Origin: Pseudomonadota bacterium
Lineage (GTDB): Bacteria; Pseudomonadota; Gammaproteobacteria; Burkholderiales; Thiobacillaceae
DNA: 41,003 nt
Assembly (NCBI GenBank): GCA_030690985.1
Contig: JAUYFG010000127.1
Span: 1-41,003, forward strand
Direction of reading: 5' to 3'
Of the stretch, positions 16,454 to 24,259 are shown piece after piece. The first letter of the stretch is position 1. The number at the start of each line of letters is the position of its first letter. Made by a program: the position numbers and the translations under genes. The notes under the pieces were generated by a model. That model was not told where the DNA came from. It worked only from the letters and a program-made list of their open reading frames with translations, and searched no databases.

Positions 16454-16681
16454 GTAGGATGTGGTGAGCGCAGCGAACCGCATCAACCTGGCTCGTAGCA
16501 TGATGCGGTTCTCTGTTAGCGTGAAACACGCCAGCCCCTTGTAGCGCAGGCGTCCCGCCTGCATTCAGCGCCGAGAGCAGGCGAGACGCCTGCGCTACAA
16601 GGGCGCCCGGTTTCATCATTCGGGGCGGCGGGGTCGCCATGCCCGTTAGACGAACGAGCCGGCGAGACGCCGGCGCGACAG
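16454..16681. repeat. GTAG repeat cluster between feoA and feoB
   Basis: Contains a family E unit (GTAGGATGTGGTGAGCGCAG at 16454) with a partial inverted partner near 16501, a family C dimer (16541-16598) and a further GCCGGCGAGACGCCGGC hairpin near 16650. No gene is recognisable in the gap. Confidence 0.85.
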
Positions 16682-16688
16682 GGGGCGG

Positions 16689-16946
16689 TCATGCGCAGAT
16701 GGTTTCCGCCGGGCACGGCAGTACCAGGATGGTATTGGCTTCACTGCGGCGAATGATCAGATCGGTCTGGCCGGCACGTACCTGAATCGGCCCCTGAAAG
16801 GGGGAGTGGCGTATCACTTTGACGCGGCGGCCCGGCAACAGGCCGAGGGCGCGCATACGCGAGGTGAGTTCGGCGCCGGCGTCGATGCGGGCGATGGTGC
16901 CGCAACGGCCGGCGGGTAGGGCGCTCAAGGTGCTGTAGTCGGTCAT
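16689..16946 (-). CDS. feoA: FeoA, Fe(II) transport accessory protein
   Basis: An 85-residue SH3-like protein. Family features are TLSALPAGRCGTIARI, RMRALGLLPGRRVKVI and a final region (LIIRRSEANTILV) matching the FeoA fold. It is thought to bind FeoB and modulate its GTPase. The ATG at 16946 is the third of three ATGs produced by an 11-bp tandem repeat (see findings). The upstream kinase gene stops at 16965. Confidence 0.94.
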   Translation of the reverse strand: MTDYSTLSALPAGRCGTIARIDAGAELTSRMRALGLLPGRRVKVIRHSPFQGPIQVRAGQTDLIIRRSEANTILVLPCPAETICA

Positions 16947-16964
16947 GGAAAAATCATGGAAAAA

Positions 16965-18548
16965 TCATGGCAATAGCACTTGTATCTGGCTGACGGCCTG
17001 AAGCGGCGTGCCGCTCAGGGGAACAACATGGGGTAGTTCGTCTGCGTTGAAGGGCTCGACGGCGGCAAGCTGGGCTTCCAGCACCTCGGGTCCGGCTTCG
17101 GAGGCATCATGGCCGCTTGCCTGGCGCGCCACCACGCGCTGCCGCAACACCTCGGAGGGCGCCTCCAGCGCGGCGATCCACCAGGGGATGCCGCGTTCCT
17201 CGGCCAGCTTCTGGAAAGGTTCACGCCAGTCACGTTTGATAAAGGTGGCATCGACAATGACACGGAACCCGGCGCTGAGCAGGGTTTTTGTGAGATCGAG
17301 CAAGCGTGCCAGGGTGCGGGCGCCGGCCTCGCGGCTGTAGATGTCCTGACCCAGCGCGCGGCTGTCGGCCAGCGCGGGCAGGCCGAACAGGCGCTTGCGC
17401 TCCACGTCGGAACGCAGGCGGAGGGCGCCCAAGCCCTCCAGCAGGTGCTGCGAAACCCAGGTCTTGCCGGAACCGGAAACCCCGTGCATGAGCAGCAGCG
17501 CAGCGGCGGGACGTTGCGTGAAGCGCTGCGCCAGTTCCAGGTAGCTCAAGGTTTCGGCGAAATCGCCATGCGACTGGCTGGCTTTGATGGCGGTGACCTT
17601 GGCCCGCACCAGCGCCCGATAGACCAGGTAGTAGGGCAGGGCGGCCAGCCCGGCGGTGTCGCCGGTATGTTCCAGATAACGATTGAGGAAGCGCCAGGCC
17701 AGTGCTTCCCGGCCACGATGCGTGAGATCCATGCAGAGAAAGGCGATCTCGCTGATGACGTCGATGAAGCGCAGGCCGGGATTGAATTCGATGCCGTCGA
17801 AGATCAAGGGCGCGCCCTTAACCCAGGCGACGTTGCCCAGGTGCAGATCGCCGTGGCACTCGCGGATGAAGCCCTGCCGTTTGCGCGCGGCGAAATGGTC
17901 GGCCAGGCGCTGACCCTCGGCCAGGCTCCAGGCTTCCAGGGGGTTCAACAGGGCATCGGGGGAGGGCAGCAGCGCGCGCAACTGCTTGAAGTTCTCTGCC
18001 ACCGGCGCCCGCACCGCGTCAGGCAAGCCAAACCCGCTATCCGCCGGTGCCGTCGCGATCTCGTCGTGAAAGCGCGCCACCCGGTCGGCGATGGCGTCGA
18101 TCTGTTCGGCGGTGATTTCCTTTTCGCGGTCCAGGGTGGCGTCCGCCGGGAAGGCTCGCATCTGCACCGCCCATTCCAGAACCGGCCCTTGGCCTCCCAT
18201 TTTCGGCGGCGTGCCGGCGACCGGAACCACGCCCAGGTAAATGTCCGGTGCCAGGCGGCTGTTCAGGCGCACTTCCTCGTGGCAGCAGTGTTCGCGTCGC
18301 TTCAACGTGCTGAAGTCGAGAAAGCCCAGGTCCAGCGGCTTTTTCAGCTTGTAGGCGTAGTCACCGGCCAGGATCACCCAGGAAATATGGGTTTCGATCA
18401 GCCGAGGCGCGGGTGCCGGGTGCGGATAGGCAGCGGGATCGAGCAGGTACTTCTGTAGCGCAGGCGTCCCGCCTGCATCCACCGTGGCGGGGGAAGGGCA
18501 ATCAGAGGAACGAGCAGGCGGGGACGCCTGCGCTACAAGAAGCGTCAT
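16965..18548 (-). CDS. Aminoglycoside-phosphotransferase-like / P-loop kinase fusion protein
   Basis: A 527-residue cytoplasmic protein. The N-terminal two thirds resemble the APH/choline-kinase fold (YAYKLKKPLDLGFLDFSTL; catalytic loop CHGDLHLGNVAWV; metal-binding FDGIEFNP). The C-terminal third is a zeta-toxin/gluconokinase-like P-loop domain (LLMHGVSGSGKTWVSQHLLE; later VIVDATFIKRDWR). Such fusions are common in Proteobacteria, but the substrate is unknown to me. The ATG at 18548 overlaps the fbpC stop as ATGA, indicating coupling. Directly after MTLL the frame crosses a GTAG repeat (18455-18536) before the conserved YLLDPAAYPH. The first 30 or so residues are thus repeat-encoded. A role in iron uptake is not implied by its position alone. 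Confidence 0.85.
   Translation of the reverse strand: MTLLVAQASPPARSSDCPSPATVDAGGTPALQKYLLDPAAYPHPAPAPRLIETHISWVILAGDYAYKLKKPLDLGFLDFSTLKRREHCCHEEVRLNSRLAPDIYLGVVPVAGTPPKMGGQGPVLEWAVQMRAFPADATLDREKEITAEQIDAIADRVARFHDEIATAPADSGFGLPDAVRAPVAENFKQLRALLPSPDALLNPLEAWSLAEGQRLADHFAARKRQGFIRECHGDLHLGNVAWVKGAPLIFDGIEFNPGLRFIDVISEIAFLCMDLTHRGREALAWRFLNRYLEHTGDTAGLAALPYYLVYRALVRAKVTAIKASQSHGDFAETLSYLELAQRFTQRPAAALLLMHGVSGSGKTWVSQHLLEGLGALRLRSDVERKRLFGLPALADSRALGQDIYSREAGARTLARLLDLTKTLLSAGFRVIVDATFIKRDWREPFQKLAEERGIPWWIAALEAPSEVLRQRVVARQASGHDASEAGPEVLEAQLAAVEPFNADELPHVVPLSGTPLQAVSQIQVLLP
18455..18536. repeat. GTAG REP dimer, family C, at the 5' end of the kinase gene
   Basis: Plus strand begins GTAGCGCAGGCGTCCCGCC and ends GGGGACGCCTGCGCTAC. 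With the flanking T and A it is 84 bp, a multiple of 3, and open in the kinase frame. Confidence 0.9.
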
Positions 18549-19606
18549 TTCTGGAACGCCACCACATGATCCACCCCGAGGCGGATGCCGATGTGTTCAC
18601 CGATGGCGTGGTTGTGGTGCGAGTCGACCTGCGCCAGGACGCGGCCGCCGCCGGGCAACCGGAGGGTGTAGATGAAGTCGGCGCCACGGAAGGCTTTGCG
18701 CTCGACCTGGCCCATGAGCAGGCTTGCGTCGTCGTGGATGATGTCGTCGGGGCGGATCAGCACGTCCACCATGCAGCCCTGAGCGCAGCGGGCACAGCCG
18801 CCTTCCTCACTGCAATCGCCATCGACCACGCCTTCCAGCACGCCAAGTTCGATTTCCACCTGATGGCTGTTGAGCACCGTGCCCGGCAACAGCGTGCCCT
18901 GGCCGATGAAGTCGGCGACGAAGCGGTTGGCCGGTTGGTGGTAGAGGGTGTAGGGGGTATCGCATTGCTGGATCACGCCTTCGTTCATCACGCCGATGAC
19001 ATCGGCCATGGCGAAGGCTTCGTGCTGGTCGTGGGTGACCAGCAGCGCGGTGATGCCCTCGTGTTTGAGGATGTCGCGCACTTCCAGGGAGAGTTTTTCC
19101 CGCAGTTCCACATCCAGGTTGGAGAACGGTTCATCCAGTAGCAACAAACGCGGTTTCGGCGCCAGGGCGCGCGCCAGTGCCACGCGCTGTTGCTGGCCGC
19201 CGGATAGCTGGTGCGGCCAGGACGCGGCTTCCCGGGAAAGTCCCACCAGTTTCAGCATTTGTTGCACCCGCAGGGCGCGCTCATCGTTGCCCAGGCGAGA
19301 GAGGCCGAATGCCACGTTGGCGGCCACGGACAGGTGCGGAAACAGGGCGTAATCCTGGAATACCAGGCCGACCTGGCGTTTTTCCGGCGCCAATGACCAG
19401 CCGGCGCGGGCCACCGGCTCGCCGTGGATGCGGATCTCACCGCTGTCGAGTTTTTCAAAGCCGGCGATCAAGCGCAGTGCCGTGGTCTTGCCGCAGCCGG
19501 ACGGCCCCAGCAGGCAGCCGATCTGGCCGGGCGCGAGCTGGAAGGAAATATCCTTGAGTACCGCCTTGCGGCCATACGACTGGGCTACGCGGTCAAGTGC
19601 GAGCAT
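18545..19606 (-). CDS. fbpC: Fe(III) ABC transporter ATPase, FbpC-like
   Basis: A 353-residue ATPase subunit of a ferric-iron importer. Walker A LGPSGCGKTT (about 33-42), Q-loop in VFQDYALFPHL, signature LSGGQQQRVALARAL, Walker B LLLLDEPFSNLD and the H-loop VTHDQHEAFAMAD are all present. A C-terminal TOBE-like domain follows and carries four cysteines, C265, C271, C274 and C278 (CSEEGGCARCAQGC), which are unusual for the family. The start overlaps the permease stop by 14 bases and the stop overlaps the next start, so the genes form a tight operon. Substrate assignment to iron rests on the partner genes and on the Fur box. Confidence 0.92.
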   Translation of the reverse strand: MLALDRVAQSYGRKAVLKDISFQLAPGQIGCLLGPSGCGKTTALRLIAGFEKLDSGEIRIHGEPVARAGWSLAPEKRQVGLVFQDYALFPHLSVAANVAFGLSRLGNDERALRVQQMLKLVGLSREAASWPHQLSGGQQQRVALARALAPKPRLLLLDEPFSNLDVELREKLSLEVRDILKHEGITALLVTHDQHEAFAMADVIGVMNEGVIQQCDTPYTLYHQPANRFVADFIGQGTLLPGTVLNSHQVEIELGVLEGVVDGDCSEEGGCARCAQGCMVDVLIRPDDIIHDDASLLMGQVERKAFRGADFIYTLRLPGGGRVLAQVDSHHNHAIGEHIGIRLGVDHVVAFQK

Positions 19607-21233
19607 CGCTGTGTCTGATCAACAAGAAAATGGGCAACAGGCCGACGAGGGCAATGGCGACGGCGGGCAGGGCGGCACGTTCCCACTCGCCTTCCGAGGT
19701 CATCTCGAAAATGCGGGTGGCCAGGGTGTCCCAGCCGAACGGCCGGGTCATCAGGGTGATGGGCAGTTCTTTCATGATGTCGACGAAGGTTAGCGCCATC
19801 GCCACCAGCAGCGGCGCGCGCAACATCGGCAGATGCACCCGAAACAGCCGTTTGAAGCCGGTGACACCGAGCACTTCCGAGGCTTCGTCGAGGGAGCGGG
19901 TGATGCGGCCCAGCCCGGTTTCCAGCGAACCGAAACCCACCGCGAGGAAGCGCGCGCAATAGGCCAGCAACATGACCGCCAGCGTGCCCCCGAGAACCTG
20001 GCCCACCTCGTGGCCGCTCCAGGCGCGCACCGTGTCGATGAGCAGGTTGTCCAGCCAGGCCACCGGAATGAAGAAGCCCACCGCCAGCACCGCGCCCGGC
20101 AGGGCATAGCCGATGGCCGCCAGGCGCACGGTGAAGGCCATGCCGGGCGAAGGTTGCAGGCGCTGTGCATAACCCAGCGCCAGCGCCAGCGCGGCGACCA
20201 GCACGGCGCCGATGCCGGAGAGCAGCAGGGAATGCCAGATGAAAGCGAAATAGCGCATGTCGAGATCGGCGCCGATGGCGTGATAGGCCCAGGCCAGCAG
20301 TTGCGCGAACGGCAGCGCAAAGGCGAGCAGGAAGATCAGGCCGGCAAAACCGGCGGCCAGCCAGGCCTGCCAGCCGGCCAGGCGGATGCGCGCCGAGCCG
20401 CCGCCACCGCGCGCCGATTGCGCGTAACTGCGTTTCTGCCGCGAAGCCTGTTCCAGCAGCACCAGCACCAGCACGAAGAAGATCAGGATGCTGGCCAGTT
20501 GCGAGGCTGCCGACAGGGAGAACATCGAGAACCAGGCCTGGTAGATGGCGGTGGTGAAGGTGTTGTAGTTAAACACCGAAACGGTGCCGAAATCCGCCAG
20601 GGTTTCCATCAATGCCAGGGAGACACCGGCGACGATGCCCGGCCGCGCCATCGGCAGCGCCACCCGGAAGAAGCCGCGCACCCGCCCCAGGCCGAGGGAT
20701 TGCGCCGCTTCCATCAGGCGCCGGCCCTGGCCCTGGAAGGCGGTGCGGGCGGTGAGGTAGACGTAGGGGTAGAGCGACAAGGCCATCACCAGAATCACGC
20801 CGCCGCGTGAGCGCACCGGCGGCAGCCAGGCGATGCCCCAGGTGTCGCGCAGCCAGGTAGGCAGCCAACCGGAGAAATCGAGCAGGCCGAGCCAGACGAA
20901 GGCGGTGACATAAGCGGGCAGGGCGAGCGGCAACAACAAAGCCCAGGTGAAAAAGCGGCGTCCGGGAAACTCGCAGGCGGCGGTCAGCCAGGCCAGCGCC
21001 ACGCCGATCAGGCTGACGCCCAGGCCCACCCCCAAAGCCAGCCAGAGCGTGTTCACCAGCAACTCCGGCAAGGTGTATTGCCACAGGTGCGCCCAGATTT
21101 CCTGGTCCGGATCGAGCAATGCGGAAACCACCACGAGCACCGGAATCAGGGTGAGCGTGGCGATGGCCCACGCGGTGAGGCGGGGCGCGGAAAAAAAGCA
21201 CGGCCGTAGGATGTGGTGAGGAACGAACCGCAT
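19593..21233 (-). CDS. fbpB: Fe(III) ABC transporter permease, FbpB-like
   Basis: A fused two-copy permease of about 546 residues with roughly 12 hydrophobic segments and two binding-protein-dependent transport domains. Each has an EAA-type loop (for example MEAAQSLGLGRVRGFFRVALPMARPGI, and LDEASEVLGVTGFKRLFRVHLPMLRAP). This tandem form is typical of FbpB/AfuB iron permeases. The start is uncertain: the ATG at 21233 lies in a family E GTAG unit (21206-21234), and one at 21278 lies further upstream. Either way the first dozen residues (MRFVPHHILRP) are repeat-derived and precede the first membrane segment. It overlaps fbpC by 14 bases. Confidence 0.9.
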   Translation of the reverse strand: MRFVPHHILRPCFFSAPRLTAWAIATLTLIPVLVVVSALLDPDQEIWAHLWQYTLPELLVNTLWLALGVGLGVSLIGVALAWLTAACEFPGRRFFTWALLLPLALPAYVTAFVWLGLLDFSGWLPTWLRDTWGIAWLPPVRSRGGVILVMALSLYPYVYLTARTAFQGQGRRLMEAAQSLGLGRVRGFFRVALPMARPGIVAGVSLALMETLADFGTVSVFNYNTFTTAIYQAWFSMFSLSAASQLASILIFFVLVLVLLEQASRQKRSYAQSARGGGGSARIRLAGWQAWLAAGFAGLIFLLAFALPFAQLLAWAYHAIGADLDMRYFAFIWHSLLLSGIGAVLVAALALALGYAQRLQPSPGMAFTVRLAAIGYALPGAVLAVGFFIPVAWLDNLLIDTVRAWSGHEVGQVLGGTLAVMLLAYCARFLAVGFGSLETGLGRITRSLDEASEVLGVTGFKRLFRVHLPMLRAPLLVAMALTFVDIMKELPITLMTRPFGWDTLATRIFEMTSEGEWERAALPAVAIALVGLLPIFLLIRHSDART

Positions 21234-21372
21234 CAAACCGCTGCGCCGCACAGGTACGGATTCATTTGTAACCCGCACGATCCATCAGATTGGTAGCCCG
21301 GATGCAGCGAAGGCGGAATCCGGGAAACGCGCCACACCCCTTCCCGGATTCCGCCTTCGCTGCATCCGGGCA
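21206..21372. repeat. GTAG repeats, families E and B, between fbpA and fbpB
   Basis: A single family E unit (21206-21234) and a family B dimer (21293-21372, GTAGCCCGGATGCAGCG ... CGCTGCATCCGGG) whose final CTAC has decayed to CACC. Between them, at 21262-21288, lies a copy of the 3' end of fbpA (27 bp, one mismatch to 21441-21467). The gap from fbpB to fbpA contains no gene. Confidence 0.88.
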
Positions 21373-21440
21373 CCCTGTTTGGTTCCGGCTCTGCCGGCTT
21401 AGGTTAATGGACATGAACGTCCGCATTTTACCCAGCCGAC

Positions 21441-22460
21441 TCATTTGTAACCCGCACGGTCCATCAGCATCACCGACTTGACTTGCAGCTTGCCCGCCTC
21501 GGCGACATTGATCAGGTTCTGCTTGAAATTGCCCCAGGCGGCCACGCCGGCATCCCATTTGATGGCCGGATTGGCGGGGTATTCCAGGTTGACGTCGGCG
21601 AACAGGTTCTGCGCCTTGGCGGAGGACAGCCATTCCAGCAGGCGAATCGCCTCCTGCTCATGTTTGGCGTACTTGGTCACGCCGGCACCGGAAACGTTGA
21701 CATGCACGCCGGCGGACTTGCTCTTCAGATTCTGGTTGGGCCAGAAGATGGCCAGCGGCAGATTCGGCTTCTTTTCCATCAGGCGGCCGAAGTAATAGGT
21801 GTTGACCAGGGTCACGTCGCACAGGCCGGCGGCCACGGCTTCCATCGCCTTGGTGTCGTCGGGGAAGGGGTCGGTCGCCAGATTGGCGACCCAACCGCGC
21901 ACGATCTGCTCGGTTTGTTCCTCGCCGTGTTCCCCGATCATCATGGCTACCAGCGACTGGTTGTAGACCTTCTTCGAGGTGCGCAGGCACAGGCGGCCTT
22001 TCCATTTCGGGCTGGCCAGGTCTTCATAGGTGGAAAGCTCGCCCGCCTTCACCTTGTTGCGGTTGTAGACCACGGTACGGGCACGCACCGAGAGGCCGAA
22101 CCATTCATTGCCGGGGTCACGCAAGTGCTCGGGGAGGTTGGTTTTCAGCACCCTGGAGTCGACCGGCTTGAGCAAATCTTCCTGCGCCGCCTGCCAGAGA
22201 TTGCCGGCATCGACGGTGAGCAACAGATCGGCCGGGGTGTTCCGGCCTTCCGCTTTCAGGCGCGCCATCAGCGGGCCTTCCTTATCGGTGATGAATTTGA
22301 TCTGCACGCCGGTTTCCTTCGTGTAGGCATCGAACAGCGGCTTGATCAACTGCTCGTTACGCGCGGAATAAACGACCACTTCCGCCGCCTGGGCGGGGGT
22401 AAACATCGCCATCAGCAGGGCGCCGGACAACAGCAATTTCAGGGAATGACCGAACTTCAT
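21441..22460 (-). CDS. fbpA: Fe(III)-binding periplasmic protein, FbpA-like
   Basis: A 339-residue solute-binding protein. MKFGHSLKLLLSGALLMAMF then TPAQAAE is a Sec signal peptide with a likely cut after AQA. The mature part matches the ferric-binding family (VVVYSARNEQLIKPLFDAYTKETG; GNLWQAAQ; RARTVVYNRNKV; LVNTYYFGRL with the paired tyrosines that ligate iron). I took the ATG at 22460, which begins the signal peptide, rather than an upstream in-frame ATG at 22505 that falls next to the Fur box. It is the first gene of the iron operon. The last codons (DRAGYK) are copied downstream at 21262-21288. Confidence 0.95.
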   Translation of the reverse strand: MKFGHSLKLLLSGALLMAMFTPAQAAEVVVYSARNEQLIKPLFDAYTKETGVQIKFITDKEGPLMARLKAEGRNTPADLLLTVDAGNLWQAAQEDLLKPVDSRVLKTNLPEHLRDPGNEWFGLSVRARTVVYNRNKVKAGELSTYEDLASPKWKGRLCLRTSKKVYNQSLVAMMIGEHGEEQTEQIVRGWVANLATDPFPDDTKAMEAVAAGLCDVTLVNTYYFGRLMEKKPNLPLAIFWPNQNLKSKSAGVHVNVSGAGVTKYAKHEQEAIRLLEWLSSAKAQNLFADVNLEYPANPAIKWDAGVAAWGNFKQNLINVAEAGKLQVKSVMLMDRAGYK

Positions 22461-22792
22461 GAGAGGCGCTCCAGAACGTGAAATGACTGGTGCGCATCTT
22501 GCCATTAATGAGAATGGTTATCAACCAGTTGGCGCAAGATATTGCCGGCGTCTGCAAGCTGTCAAAAGGGTATTGGTGTGACGCCGAGGTAACGCGCTTC
22601 AGGCTCTCGGCGCACCCCGCAAGCGCCCCCGCCAAATCCAGCGGGCCTCCTACGGCTGCGCGTTACCCACTACGAATCACATAGAGCCGGTTTTCTTTGG
22701 CTGAAAAGTCCGTAAATAGACTAATTAATTGTATGTGGTTCGTTAATGGATTATCTTGTCAAGACGCCACCCCGCCAAAGAAGGAAAAACTC
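22461..22792. other. 332-bp divergent regulatory gap
   Basis: Separates fbpA (minus) and the Xre antitoxin gene (plus). The fbpA side carries the Fur box. The antitoxin side (about 22700-22755) is strikingly AT-rich (TAGACTAATTAATTG, then GTTCGTTAATGGATTATC) for this genome and is the likely promoter/operator of the toxin-antitoxin operon. The middle holds nothing I recognise. Confidence 0.6.
22504..22522. promoter_or_regulatory. Fur box upstream of fbpA
   Basis: ATTAATGAGAATGGTTATC matches the classical 19-bp Fur consensus at 14 of 19 positions by eye. It lies about 45-60 bp upstream of the fbpA start, where binding would block transcription. Iron repression of the fbp-kinase-feo block is inferred from it. 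Confidence 0.75.
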
Positions 22793-23212
22793 ATGTCTGC
22801 CTTGGCTCGTTCCCCCCAGGCAAGCGCCCCAGCGACCACCAGCAAAGCCATGTCCGCAGCCGGCCTACGTGCATTTTTCAATATTGCCGGTAGCTGGGGC
22901 CTGAATACCGACGAGCAGATGGTGCTGCTGGGCGCCCCCGGCCGCTCCACCTACTTCAAATGGAAGTCTGCGCCGGAGAGCGCTGATCTGAAGCGGGATA
23001 CGCTGGAGCGTCTGTCCTACATCCTGGGCGTCTACAAAGCCCTGCAAATCCTGTTGCCGGATACAACGGCGGCGGACGCCTGGGTCAAGAAACCCAATAC
23101 GGCGCCCTTGTTCGGCGGCAACAGCGCGCTGGACCGCATGCTCGGCGGCAACATGGGCGACCTGCTGGCCGTGCGCCAGTACCTCGATGCCCGGCGTGGC
23201 GGCTGGGCTTGA
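22793..23212 (+). CDS. Xre/MbcA/ParS-type antitoxin (RES-Xre system)
   Basis: A 139-residue protein with the two-part layout of RES-family antitoxins: an Xre-like helical region (residues 20-80, GLRAFFNIAGSWGLNTDEQMVLLGAPGRSTYFKW) and a C-terminal toxin-binding DUF2384 part (LERLSYILGVYKALQILLP; then WVKKPNTAPLFGGNSALDRMLGG; LLAVRQYLDARRGGW). It should neutralise the following RES toxin and repress the operon. I chose the ATG at 22793 with AAGGAAAAA just upstream; an in-frame ATG at 22697 lies in the promoter region. The stop overlaps the toxin's TTG start (TTGA). Confidence 0.93.
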   Translation: MSALARSPQASAPATTSKAMSAAGLRAFFNIAGSWGLNTDEQMVLLGAPGRSTYFKWKSAPESADLKRDTLERLSYILGVYKALQILLPDTTAADAWVKKPNTAPLFGGNSALDRMLGGNMGDLLAVRQYLDARRGGWA

Positions 23213-23886
23213 CCTACCCCAGCGTCACGCTGGGCTGGCAGCCCGCCTATCGTGTCATTCCATCCCGTTTCCCAGCCATCGGCTTGTTCGACCGAGTCGC
23301 CGGCCCCGAGGATTTCGCTGCCCTCTATGCGCTGGAAGCCATGACCAACGACCGCCTGCGCGACGAGATCGGGGAAATTAGTCTGGTCCCCTTCGAGGAG
23401 CGTCTGTTCGGCAATGGCAGCAGCCCGATCATGGCGGCCTTCACTCACCTGAATCCCCAGGGAAGCCGTTTCAGCGATGGCACCTATGGGGTGTTCTACT
23501 GTGCCCAGGAAAAGGCAACCGCCATCGCGGAAACCCGATACCACGCCGCCTTGTTCATGGGCGCCACCAACGAGGCCCCCATGCGCCTGCAAATGCGGCT
23601 TTACGCGGTAGAAGTGGCGGGCGAGGCGGTGGATCTGCACCAAGCGGCCATTGCCGAACCACGCATCATCGATCCGGATGACTACGGCTATGCCCAAGGC
23701 ATCGGCCGCAAGCTGCGGGCCGAGGGTGCGCTGGGCATCCTCTATCCCTCCGTTCGAAAACCAGGCAGTGAATGCCTGGCCGCATTACGGACGGGGATAC
23801 TGAGCAACTGCCTGCATGCGGCCTATCTCGAATACAACTGGGATGGCCGAGGTATCGATGCGGTATTCGAGGTTTCCCAACTATGA
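23209..23886 (+). CDS. RES-domain toxin
   Basis: A 225-residue RES-family toxin. Known members deplete NAD+ by hydrolysis or phosphorolysis and arrest growth. The RES core is visible: an N-terminal YRVIPSRFP, the Arg in GSRFSDGTYGVFYCAQEKATAIAETRYHAALF with the conserved Glu, and the later Ser in YPSVRKPGSECLAA. Translation probably begins at TTG 23209, which overlaps the antitoxin stop by four bases. The next ATG is well into the fold (residue 45). A weak, coupled start is sensible for a toxin. Its own stop overlaps the third gene by ATGA. Confidence 0.92.
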   Translation: MTYPSVTLGWQPAYRVIPSRFPAIGLFDRVAGPEDFAALYALEAMTNDRLRDEIGEISLVPFEERLFGNGSSPIMAAFTHLNPQGSRFSDGTYGVFYCAQEKATAIAETRYHAALFMGATNEAPMRLQMRLYAVEVAGEAVDLHQAAIAEPRIIDPDDYGYAQGIGRKLRAEGALGILYPSVRKPGSECLAALRTGILSNCLHAAYLEYNWDGRGIDAVFEVSQL

Positions 23887-24170
23887 CGCTGGACGTCCGG
23901 TATCAGACCCCCATCCGCTGGGAAAGCGCCTCCCGGTACTACGTTGCCTTGATTCATCACGACCTGTTTAACAACCTGGTCGTTTCGCGCTATTGGGGCG
24001 GCAAGGGGTCACGAGCGGGCGGAGCAAAGCACGAAGTGCTCAACTCGATAGAAGAAGGCATGGAGAAAATAAGGATGTTCGGCAAAGACCGTGCAAGGCA
24101 TGGTTACAAAGTGGTCGCCGGCGGCCCCTCACAAGCGCTGGCCACGCCCGGTGTTTCAACCCAACCATAA
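23883..24170 (+). CDS. Small WGR-like domain protein, third gene of the RES-Xre operon
   Basis: 95 residues. The central part (about 12-80) has the look of a WGR domain: RWESASRYYVALIHHDLF, then VSRYWGGKGSRAGGAKHEV (WGG in place of WGR), then a helix and RHGYKVV. WGR domains occur in PARPs and nucleic-acid-linked proteins, and small stand-alone versions of unknown role exist in Proteobacteria. It overlaps the toxin stop as ATGA, so it is co-translated with the pair. RES-Xre modules are normally two genes, so a role as accessory factor is possible but unproven. The fold call is by eye. Confidence 0.7.
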   Translation: MTLDVRYQTPIRWESASRYYVALIHHDLFNNLVVSRYWGGKGSRAGGAKHEVLNSIEEGMEKIRMFGKDRARHGYKVVAGGPSQALATPGVSTQP

Positions 24171-24178
24171 GCCCCCTC

Positions 24179-24259
24179 ATGCTCGATGACATCAAGAAGA
24201 TCCTGTTGGCGATGGCCGATAAGCTGCGCGTCTACGTGAATCTCTCTTGTAATGGGTGA
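24179..24259 (+). CDS. Possible 26-residue leader ORF overlapping cas1
   Basis: ATG at 24179, stop at 24257-24259, eight bases inside cas1. The peptide MLDDIKKILLAMADKLRVYV + NLSCNG is amphipathic and reads like real coding sequence, but I do not recognise it. No good ribosome site precedes cas1, so translation of this ORF could feed ribosomes to cas1. It may equally be the remnant of a lost gene. Confidence 0.35.
   Translation: MLDDIKKILLAMADKLRVYVNLSCNG

Noticed and set aside
22561-22690. A short gene in the middle of the fbpA-antitoxin gap
   Set aside because: Only small frames without a ribosome site or recognisable peptide.
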